Below, piece by piece: positions 1-4,683 of a stretch of 6,026 nt of DNA (position 1 is the first letter of the stretch; every line of letters begins with the position of its first letter). The DNA lies in NCBI GenBank assembly GCA_030601605.1, contig JAUVTI010000123.1, positions 1-6,026 of the forward strand, in the 5' to 3' direction. Below the pieces are notes generated by a model that saw only the letters and a program-made list of their open reading frames with translations, was not told where the DNA came from and did no database searches. Position numbers and translations under genes: made by a program. This stretch comes from Gemmatimonadales bacterium (GTDB lineage Bacteria > Gemmatimonadota > Gemmatimonadetes > Gemmatimonadales > GWC2-71-9).

Positions 1-1
1 C

Positions 2-676
2 GGCTTCGAGCGTGCGCTGGCGCTGGCCGACCGCCTCACCGACGACCTGATGGCGGCGCGCTGCGCCAACAACCTGGGTGACGTCTCCTGCTACCTGGCG
101 CAGTACGTGACCGCGCTCAGCTTCTACCGCCTCGCGACGGCGACGTTCGAGAAGGCGGCTTCGTGGAAGGGACTCGCCGAGGGATGGCTCAACTCGACAA
201 TCGTGCTCAGGGAGTCGGGTGACCTGGCGTCCGCCGAGGACGCCGCGGAGCGGGCCGTCGGCGCTGCGGAGCAGGCGGGTGAAGCGCGCATCATGGGTCA
301 GGCACTCGCCGCTCAGAGTGAGGCCACTGCATCGCTGGGCGATCTGGATCTGGCCCGCGCGCAGGCCGAGCGCGCGCTCGATCTCGCCACCGAACATCAC
401 GACCCGCTGGGTGAGGCGGAGGCGCTGCGCATTCTCTCGCTGATAAGCCGCGCGGCAGGAGAGTTCGACCGCGCACTGGAGCTGGGGCAGCGGACCCTGG
501 CGATCGCGGAGCGCGTGCGCCATCCATGGACGGTCGGCGAAGCGCAGCGGGAGTTGGGTGATCTGTTCCGTCTGGTGGGCCGCGACGGGGACGCGCGGGG
601 TGCGTTCCAGGCCGCCGCCCAGGCCTTCGAAAAGATCGGCGCGGTGTCACGCGCAGAAGAGATGCGAAGCCGCTAG
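2..676 (+). CDS. TPR-repeat protein, C-terminal part (5' end outside window)
   Basis: The frame is open from base 2 to the TAG at 674-676, giving 224 residues with no start needed, so the gene begins before the window; the ATG at 50 is internal. The visible part is an all-helical, Ala/Leu/Arg/Glu-rich array. From about residue 19 it divides into five consecutive repeats of 39-40 residues with the TPR pattern: a small residue then Leu near position 8, Gly near 16, and an Ala-Leu or Ala-x-x-Ala in the second helix. The repeats begin near ARCANNLGD, LAEGWLNST, MGQALAAQ, EAEALRIL and VGEAQREL. A seven-residue tail follows. Forty-residue TPRs are known from LuxR/AfsR-type regulators, Rap-like proteins and TPR-tailed Ser/Thr kinases, where they bind peptides or partner proteins. 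The N-terminal domain that would decide the role is not in view. The gene converges on rnhB and shares its stop-codon bases, so it is not part of the operon. Confidence 0.85.
   Translation, partial: GFERALALADRLTDDLMAARCANNLGDVSCYLAQYVTALSFYRLATATFEKAASWKGLAEGWLNSTIVLRESGDLASAEDAAERAVGAAEQAGEARIMGQALAAQSEATASLGDLDLARAQAERALDLATEHHDPLGEAEALRILSLISRAAGEFDRALELGQRTLAIAERVRHPWTVGEAQRELGDLFRLVGRDGDARGAFQAAAQAFEKIGAVSRAEEMRSR
630..654 (-). terminator. Candidate terminator of the ffh-rnhB operon, inside the TPR gene
   Basis: On the minus strand a GCGCG-N6-CGCGC hairpin (654-639) begins 18 bases after the rnhB stop codon. Three bases later comes TCTTTT (635-630), a short T-rich run unusual for this GC-rich sequence. 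The stem is only 5 base pairs, so strength is doubtful. It lies within codons of the TPR gene. Confidence 0.33.
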
Positions 677-1290
677 AAGAGCTCCCCCTGCGCCATCGGC
701 GAGAACGTCACTCGATGGTGGGGAGTCGGGTCGCCTTCTCGGAGGGCGCTCAGGTGATCTGCCGTGGCATACCCCTTGTTCGATTCCCAGTGAAAAGAGG
801 GATACCGCGGCGCGAGCTGCTCCATCAGGTGGTCGCGTACGCACTTTGCCAGGACGGCCGCCGCGGATACCGATTGACAGATCCCGTCTCCCCCGACTAC
901 CGGTTCGTGCGCCATGCCGAGCTCCGGCAGCGGCGTGCCGTCAACCAGAACATGATCGGGAGTTATGGGGAGTCGCTCGAGCGCTCGCCGCATGGCGAGC
1001 GCGCTGGCGCGACGGATGTTGATGCGGTCGATTTCCCGGACGGAGGCGGCCCCGAGAGCCCAATGGAGGGCAGCCGCCCTGACTTCCTCGGCCACGCGTT
1101 CGCGTTCGGATGGACTCATTACCTTCGAGTCCCTGAGTCCCTCTATCGCTGCCTGACCCGGCGCGAAGACCACCGCGGCCGCGACGACCGGTCCGGCGAG
1201 GGGGCCGCGCCCCACTTCATCCAGACCGGCGACGAGCCGGAATCCCTTCGCCCAGAGCGCCGCTTCGCGCTCAAGCGTCGGGTCCGGCAC
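673..1290 (-). CDS. rnhB: Ribonuclease HII
   Basis: Cytoplasmic endonuclease that cuts the RNA strand of RNA-DNA hybrids and nicks 5' of single ribonucleotides left in DNA, starting ribonucleotide excision repair. The 205 residues match the usual bacterial length. The LDEVGRGPLAGPVVAAAV block (residues 23-40) carries the first two acidic metal ligands, D24 and E25, plus the GRG substrate-recognition motif. RDSK is at 53-56, the third Asp at D117 in LVDG, and the fourth probably D135, before the SVSAAAVLAKCVRDHL block. NKGYATADH (171-179) holds the Tyr expected to stack on the ribonucleotide, and the usual HHR-SF-type end is present. Assigning D117 and D135 as ligands relies on remembered family alignments. 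The start is a GTG directly after the rplS stop codon (TAG then GTG, no gap). That TAG is in the same frame, so no earlier start is possible. GAGAG lies about 7 bases upstream inside rplS. This is the last gene of the operon. Confidence 0.96.
   Translation of the reverse strand: MPDPTLEREAALWAKGFRLVAGLDEVGRGPLAGPVVAAAVVFAPGQAAIEGLRDSKVMSPSERERVAEEVRAAALHWALGAASVREIDRINIRRASALAMRRALERLPITPDHVLVDGTPLPELGMAHEPVVGGDGICQSVSAAAVLAKCVRDHLMEQLAPRYPSFHWESNKGYATADHLSALREGDPTPHHRVTFSPMAQGELF
682..725 (+). terminator. Candidate 3' stem-loop of the TPR gene, inside rnhB
   Basis: Two nested arm pairs begin 6 bases after the TPR stop codon: CTCCCC (682-687) with GGGGAG (720-725), and inside it CCATCG (693-698) with CGATGG (713-718). 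They are separated by a 5-base bulge on one side and 1 base on the other. No T-run follows, so it is not a canonical intrinsic terminator. It may act with Rho or protect the mRNA 3' end. It lies within rnhB codons, so amino acid constraint is an alternative explanation. Confidence 0.3.
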
Positions 1291-1638
1291 CTAGGACTCT
1301 CGCCGCTCCCGAATGCGGGCGGCCTTGCCCGACAGCTTCCGCAGGTAGTAGAGCTTGGCCCGCCGCACGCGGCCGGTGCGCACGACCTCGATGCGCACTA
1401 CGGTCGGCGAGTGCAGCGGGAACACCCGCTCGACGCCGATGCCGCCGGACACCTTGCGGACCATGAACGTCTCGCCGATCCCGGCGCCCCGACGTCCGAT
1501 GCAAACGCCCTCGAACGCCTGCAGCCGCTCCTTGTCACCTTCGCGCACGCGGACCGAGACCCGGATCGTGTCGCCGGGACGGAAATCGGGTAGATCGTCG
1601 CGCAATCCCTCGCGCCGGATCTCGTCTAGCCTTTTCAT
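1291..1638 (-). CDS. rplS: 50S ribosomal protein L19
   Basis: Large-subunit protein at the 30S-50S interface, where it helps form intersubunit bridges. The 115-residue length is standard for the family. Recognisable parts are the FRPGDTIRVSVRVREGDKERLQAFEG stretch (residues 19-44), then the GVERVFPLHSP signature (about 68-78), then VVRTGRVRRAKLYYLRKLSGKAARIRE up to the basic C-terminus. The FPLHSP and RRAKLYYLR blocks identify the family. The ATG at 1638 is set by a strong GAGGTG Shine-Dalgarno site 5 bases upstream, in the 11-base gap after trmD. This is the best ribosome binding site in the operon, suggesting extra independent initiation of a protein needed in ribosomal stoichiometry. Its TAG stop abuts the GTG of rnhB. 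Confidence 0.98.
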   Translation of the reverse strand: MKRLDEIRREGLRDDLPDFRPGDTIRVSVRVREGDKERLQAFEGVCIGRRGAGIGETFMVRKVSGGIGVERVFPLHSPTVVRIEVVRTGRVRRAKLYYLRKLSGKAARIRERRES

Positions 1639-1643
1639 GCTTC

Positions 1644-1649
1644 CACCTC
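1644..1649 (-). promoter_or_regulatory. Strong Shine-Dalgarno site of rplS
   Basis: GAGGTG on the minus strand, 5 bases before the rplS ATG and filling much of the 11-base trmD-rplS gap. It matches the anti-Shine-Dalgarno end of 16S rRNA better than any other site in the operon and fixes the rplS start. Confidence 0.75.
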
Positions 1650-2357
1650 TTACGTCTCGGCCCCGTCGGAACCTCGTGCAGTCTCGTGGCGCGCCCAGAG
1701 ATCGGGGCGTCGCTCCCGAGTTATCAGCTCCGCCTGCGCTCGGCGCCAGGCGGCGATCTTCTCATGGTCCCCACTCAGCAGCACGTCGGGCACCTGCATC
1801 CCGCGGTACTCGGGCGGGCGCGTGTAGCTCGGCGGGCTCAGCAGCCCCTCGTAGAACGAGTCACTGGCCGCCGACTCGTGGTCTCCGAGGGCGCCCGGCA
1901 GGAGTCTCACGACCCCGTCTATCACGCACAGCGCCGCGAACTCCCCGCCCGACAGCACCACATCGCCCAACGATACTTCCTCGGTCCCCTCGCGCTCCGC
2001 AACCCGCGCGTCCACGTCCTTGTAGTGTCCGCACAGGAGCGTGAGCTCCTCGCCCAGGCTGTACCGCACCGCATCGTCGTGCGTGAACGGCTTGCCCCTG
2101 GCCGACAGCAGGACCACAGGCGGGCCCGGCTCGAGGTCGTCCAGCGCCTCGAAGAACGGCTCGGGCTTCAGCACCATCCCGGCGCCACCGCCGTACGGGT
2201 AGTCGTCCACCGTCTGGTGCCGGTCGTGAGTGTAGTCACGCAGGTTCACGACCCGGTACGCGACTAGCCCCTTCTCCGCCGCCCGCCCCAGAATGCTCGT
2301 GGCGAGCGGCGCTCCGAACAGCTCCGGGAACAGCGTCACCACGGTCACCCGGAGCAT
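1650..2357 (-). CDS. trmD: tRNA (guanine-N1)-methyltransferase TrmD
   Basis: SPOUT-class (trefoil knot) enzyme that methylates N1 of G37 next to the anticodon using S-adenosylmethionine, preventing +1 frameshifting. Counted from the Met at 2357 it has 235 residues. It begins with VTLFPELF and has YPYGGGAGM (53-61), GHYKDVDAR (110-118), SLGDVVLSGGE (129-139), DSF (166-168, containing the Asp expected to act as general base), YTRPPEYRG and VLLSGDHEKI (193-201). GHYKDVD replaces the commoner GRYEGVD form, a known variant in some phyla. Three starts lie in a row: GTG 2363, ATG 2360 and ATG 2357. A GGAG ends 2, 5 and 8 bases before them. I chose 2357 because spacing and homologous N-termini favour it, but 2360 is nearly as good. 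The rimM stop TGA (2362-2360) overlaps this cluster, so the two genes are probably translationally coupled. Confidence 0.97.
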   Translation of the reverse strand: MLRVTVVTLFPELFGAPLATSILGRAAEKGLVAYRVVNLRDYTHDRHQTVDDYPYGGGAGMVLKPEPFFEALDDLEPGPPVVLLSARGKPFTHDDAVRYSLGEELTLLCGHYKDVDARVAEREGTEEVSLGDVVLSGGEFAALCVIDGVVRLLPGALGDHESAASDSFYEGLLSPPSYTRPPEYRGMQVPDVLLSGDHEKIAAWRRAQAELITRERRPDLWARHETARGSDGAET

Positions 2358-2359
2358 CA

Positions 2360-2884
2360 TCACAACTCCAGCAGTCCGTCGGGCGGCTCGATCTCGATCT
2401 CGCGCGCCGCGCGGTCCACCCGCGTTACGATCGGCTGTCGGAACGGGATCAGCACCTCGCGCCCCTCCACGTCCACCGCCAACAACCGGCCGCCTCCAGG
2501 CAGGCCGACCAATCCGGTCGCCCGCCCCACCTCGCGACCCTGCACCAGGACCCGCGTCCCCGGGACCTCATGCTCGTACAACTCGCCTTCGCGCGGCGGC
2601 GCCAACTCACACTGCAGCACTCCGAAGAGCCGCTGGCGCCACTCATCCAGAACGTCCCGGCTGTCCACCTCCTCGAACTTCAACAGCCAATGCCGGTGGT
2701 ACGGCCGGCTCCGCTCGATCACGACCGGCGAACCGATCACCGCGCCCGACTCGTCAACCGGTACCAACTGCCGCCCGACCGCGAGCACCTGCTCCGGCTC
2801 GTCGGTCAGCGTCCAGGCTACGACCTCGCCCTTCAGCCCGTGTGGCTTGCGGAGACGCGCCACCGCGAGGTAGGCGCCGTCCAC
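2360..2884 (-). CDS. rimM: Ribosome maturation factor RimM
   Basis: Assembly factor that binds S19 and helps fold the head of the 30S subunit, with 16S rRNA processing. It has 174 residues in two domains. The N-terminal RimM beta-barrel covers about residues 4-95 and opens with YLAVARLRKPHGLKGEV. The C-terminal PRC barrel runs from about 100 to 174 and ends in IPF, IVTRVD, REIEIEPP and GLLEL. The start is a GTG 7 bases after the rpsP stop. No clear Shine-Dalgarno sequence precedes it, and I found no in-frame ATG, GTG or TTG in the preceding 50 or so bases. Re-initiation by ribosomes finishing rpsP is therefore likely. The N-terminus starts almost at the first beta strand, shorter than the E. 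coli protein. Position directly after the gene for the 30S protein S16 is the classical arrangement. Confidence 0.97.
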   Translation of the reverse strand: MDGAYLAVARLRKPHGLKGEVVAWTLTDEPEQVLAVGRQLVPVDESGAVIGSPVVIERSRPYHRHWLLKFEEVDSRDVLDEWRQRLFGVLQCELAPPREGELYEHEVPGTRVLVQGREVGRATGLVGLPGGGRLLAVDVEGREVLIPFRQPIVTRVDRAAREIEIEPPDGLLEL

Positions 2885-2891
2885 CGTTCGG

Positions 2892-3149
2892 TCAGTCTGC
2901 GGACGCCTGGAAGACGCCGGCCTTCTTGAGGAGCGAGCGAACCGTGTCCGACGGCGTCGCCCCCTTGGCCAGCCAGGCGCGCGCCTTTTCCGCGTCGACC
3001 GTGATCGTCGGAGGCTCGGTCCGCGGGTTGTAGTGGCCCAACGTCTCGACCACCCGACCGTCGCGCGCCTTGCTGCGCTCCGCCACGACGATGCGGTACT
3101 CCGGCTGCCCCTTCTGACCGACCCTGCGCAAACGAATACGTGTTGCCAT
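2892..3149 (-). CDS. rpsP: 30S ribosomal protein S16
   Basis: Small-subunit protein that binds 16S rRNA early in assembly of the 5' and central domains. The 85-residue length is normal. The N-terminus MATRIRLRRVGQKGQPEYRIVVAE is the family signature, followed by SKARDGRVVETLGHYNP (26-42), a DAEKARAWLAKGATPSDTVRSLLKKAG helical region (52-78) and a short acidic end. The start is an ATG 4 bases after the ffh stop. An AAGG Shine-Dalgarno site lies 7 bases upstream, inside the final codons of ffh. In many Gram-positive bacteria a small KH-domain gene (khpA) sits between rpsP and rimM; here there are only 7 bases, so it is absent. Confidence 0.98.
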   Translation of the reverse strand: MATRIRLRRVGQKGQPEYRIVVAERSKARDGRVVETLGHYNPRTEPPTITVDAEKARAWLAKGATPSDTVRSLLKKAGVFQASAD

Positions 3150-3153
3150 GTCC

Positions 3154-4491
3154 CTACCTTGGTAGCTGCATCAACATCTGCGGGCCCATGCGGCCCATGC
3201 CCTTCATCATTTTGCGCATCTGCTCGAACTGCTTGAGCAGCGCATTCACTTCCTGTACGGTGCGTCCCGAACCGCGGGCGATCCGGGACCGGCGCGAGCC
3301 GTTCAGCAGGGCCGGCCGGCGGCGCTCATCCGGCGTCATCGAGAGGATGATCGCCTCGACGTGCCTGATCCGCCTCGGGTCCGCCTTGGCCTGCTTCAGC
3401 ACCTTGGCGTTCACCCCCGGGAGCAATCCCAGGAGCCCCTCCAGCGGCCCCATCTTCTGGATCTGCTTCATGGCCACGAGGAAGTCCTCGAGGTCCATGC
3501 CCTTCTTCGAGGTCGCCTTGCGGGCCAGCCGCTCAGCGTCCTCGACCTTCACGGCTTCCTGCGCCTTCTCCACCAGGCCGATCACGTCGCCCCGCTGCAG
3601 GATGCGCCCGGCCATCCGGGACGGATCGAACGGCTCCAGCGCATCCAGCCCCTCGCCCACGCCCACGAACTTGATCGGCGCGCCGGTCACCCCTTTGATG
3701 CTGAGCGCAGCGCCGCCCCGCGCATCGCCGTCCAGCTTCGTGAGGATCACCCCGGTGATCCCCAGCGCGTCGTGGAAGCCCTGGGCAATCCGCACCGCGT
3801 CCTGCCCGGTCATCGCGTCGGCCACGAGCAGGATCTCGTGCGGCGTCACGGCCTGCTTGACGCGCACGAGCTCGGCCATCATCTCGTCGTCGATCTGCAG
3901 CCGGCCGGTCGTGTCCACGAGCACCGTCCGGGCCCGCGCCTTGCCGGCCGCCTCGACCGCCGCGCTGACCAGCGCCGGCACGTCGCCGGCCGCCTCGGGT
4001 GCGTCGGTCGGGCCGAACACCGGCACATCCACCCGCTCGCCCAGCTGCCGCAGCTGCTCCTCCGCCGCCGGCCGGTACGGGTCGGCGGCCACCAGGAACG
4101 GCGCCTTCTGCTCGCGCTTCAGCCGGGCTGCCAGCTTGGCCCCCGTGGTCGTCTTGCCCGAGCCCTGCAGGCCCACCAGCAACACGACCGTGGGCGGCAC
4201 CGAAGCGAACTCGAGCGGAGCCCGCCGCTCGCCCAGCAGCACGACCAGCTCGTCGTGCACGATCTTGACGAGCTGCTGGCCCGGGTTCACCGCTTTGAGG
4301 GCGTGGACCCCGACCGCCTTCTCCCGCACCCGCTCCATGAAGGTCCGCGTGAGCTCGTAGCTCACGTCGGCCTCGAGCAGCACCCGTCGGATCTCCCGGA
4401 GCCCGTCTTTGACGTCCTGCTCCGTGAGCACACCGCGGCCCGTCAGGTTCTTGAGGGCCGCAGTAAGATTCTCAGACAGCGTACCGAACAT
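3154..4491 (-). CDS. ffh: Signal recognition particle protein Ffh (SRP54 homologue)
   Basis: GTPase of the bacterial signal recognition particle. With 4.5S RNA it binds hydrophobic signal sequences on nascent chains and docks with FtsY to deliver ribosomes to the membrane. The protein is 445 residues. The N domain (1-95) contains LLEADV (38-43). The G domain (about 100-295) has G1 GLQGSGKT (107-114), G2 DPYRPAA (137-143), G3 DTTGR (193-197), G4 TKLDGDARGG (251-260) and G5 VGVGE (276-280). The M domain (about 325-435) has the SRM-type RNA-binding helix NGSRRSRIARGSG (397-409) and a Met-rich helix QMRKMMKGMGRMGPQMLMQ. G3 reads DTTGR where most Ffh proteins have DTAGR; other motifs are intact, so activity is expected. 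The start MFGTLSENLTAALKNLTGRG aligns with the E. coli N-terminus. First gene of the operon. No 4.5S RNA gene is in the window. Confidence 0.98.
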   Translation of the reverse strand: MFGTLSENLTAALKNLTGRGVLTEQDVKDGLREIRRVLLEADVSYELTRTFMERVREKAVGVHALKAVNPGQQLVKIVHDELVVLLGERRAPLEFASVPPTVVLLVGLQGSGKTTTGAKLAARLKREQKAPFLVAADPYRPAAEEQLRQLGERVDVPVFGPTDAPEAAGDVPALVSAAVEAAGKARARTVLVDTTGRLQIDDEMMAELVRVKQAVTPHEILLVADAMTGQDAVRIAQGFHDALGITGVILTKLDGDARGGAALSIKGVTGAPIKFVGVGEGLDALEPFDPSRMAGRILQRGDVIGLVEKAQEAVKVEDAERLARKATSKKGMDLEDFLVAMKQIQKMGPLEGLLGLLPGVNAKVLKQAKADPRRIRHVEAIILSMTPDERRRPALLNGSRRSRIARGSGRTVQEVNALLKQFEQMRKMMKGMGRMGPQMLMQLPR

Positions 4492-4501
4492 AGAGCCTGG
4501 T

Positions 4502-4531
4502 AATATACCTGAGGGCTTGGACTTAGGCCAA
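4502..4531 (-). promoter_or_regulatory. Probable sigma70-type promoter of the ffh operon, very short leader
   Basis: On the minus strand a -10 box TATATT (4507-4502, one mismatch to TATAAT) lies 18 bases downstream of TTGGCC (4531-4526, four of six matches to TTGACA). It is the most AT-rich stretch in an otherwise very GC-rich region. Only 10 bases separate the -10 box from the ffh ATG at 4491, so initiation at the usual distance would leave about 4 leader bases. A weak AGG precedes the ATG by 4 bases and would barely fit on such a transcript. The ffh start is fixed by homology, so moving it does not remove the tension. Confidence 0.55.
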
Positions 4532-4562
4532 GGGGGGCGGAGGGCGTCGGTATGGCGGTGGA

Positions 4563-4588
4563 GAGGTCGTCAGTTACATTGTGACCTC
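4563..4588. promoter_or_regulatory. Inverted repeat GAGGTC-N14-GACCTC, possible operator
   Basis: Perfect 6-base arms at 4563-4568 and 4583-4588, centred in the divergent region and enclosing the candidate TACATT box. The position suits a repressor site for the symporter gene. I do not recognise a regulator family, and a 6-base dyad with a 14-base gap can arise by chance in GC-rich DNA. Confidence 0.25.
4575..4580 (+). promoter_or_regulatory. Weak candidate -10 box for the symporter gene
   Basis: TACATT matches four of six TATAAT positions and lies in the only AT-rich patch of the plus-strand upstream region. No acceptable -35 box is seen 16-18 bases upstream. If used, it would give a leader of roughly 97 bases containing both GAGC-N3-GCTC dyads. 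Confidence 0.22.
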
Positions 4589-4599
4589 GTCGCGGCCGC

Positions 4600-4652
4600 G
4601 AGCAGCGCTCGCTGGCGTCGCCTGTCCGTCGGCCCCAGAGCAGGGCTCGCTG
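4600..4652 (+). repeat. Pair of 15-base direct repeats, each containing a GAGC-N3-GCTC dyad
   Basis: GAGCAGCGCTCGCTG at 4600-4614 and GAGCAGGGCTCGCTG at 4638-4652 differ at one base and are offset by 38 bases. Each contains GAGC-N3-GCTC; in the first copy the dyad can also pair as GCGAG-N5-CTCGC (4598-4612). The second copy ends 31 bases before the symporter GTG. They could be paired binding sites in DNA or tandem small hairpins in the mRNA leader. Confidence 0.5.
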
Positions 4653-4671
4653 AGATGACGAATCCCGCCCG

Positions 4672-4677
4672 AAGGGA
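4672..4677 (+). promoter_or_regulatory. Shine-Dalgarno site of the symporter gene
   Basis: AAGGGA lies 6 bases before the GTG at 4684. It decides the start, since the only nearby upstream ATG (4655) is in another frame. Confidence 0.6.
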
Positions 4678-4683
4678 CTTCGC

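Noticed and set aside
715..1593. Plus-strand open frame of 292 codons across rnhB and rplS.
   Set aside because: It runs antisense to two well-identified genes and has no family features.
1355..3033. Plus-strand frames of 229, 193 and 246 codons opposite trmD, rimM and rpsP.
   Set aside because: Composition is Arg/Pro/Ala-rich noise typical of antisense frames; the minus strand carries unmistakable gene families.
3140..4503. Two long plus-strand open frames (406 and 380 codons) antisense to ffh.
   Set aside because: Both are low-complexity Arg/Ser/Pro/His-rich translations opposite a conserved GC-rich gene, with no recognisable domain or plausible initiation context. High-GC DNA lacks stops in such frames.
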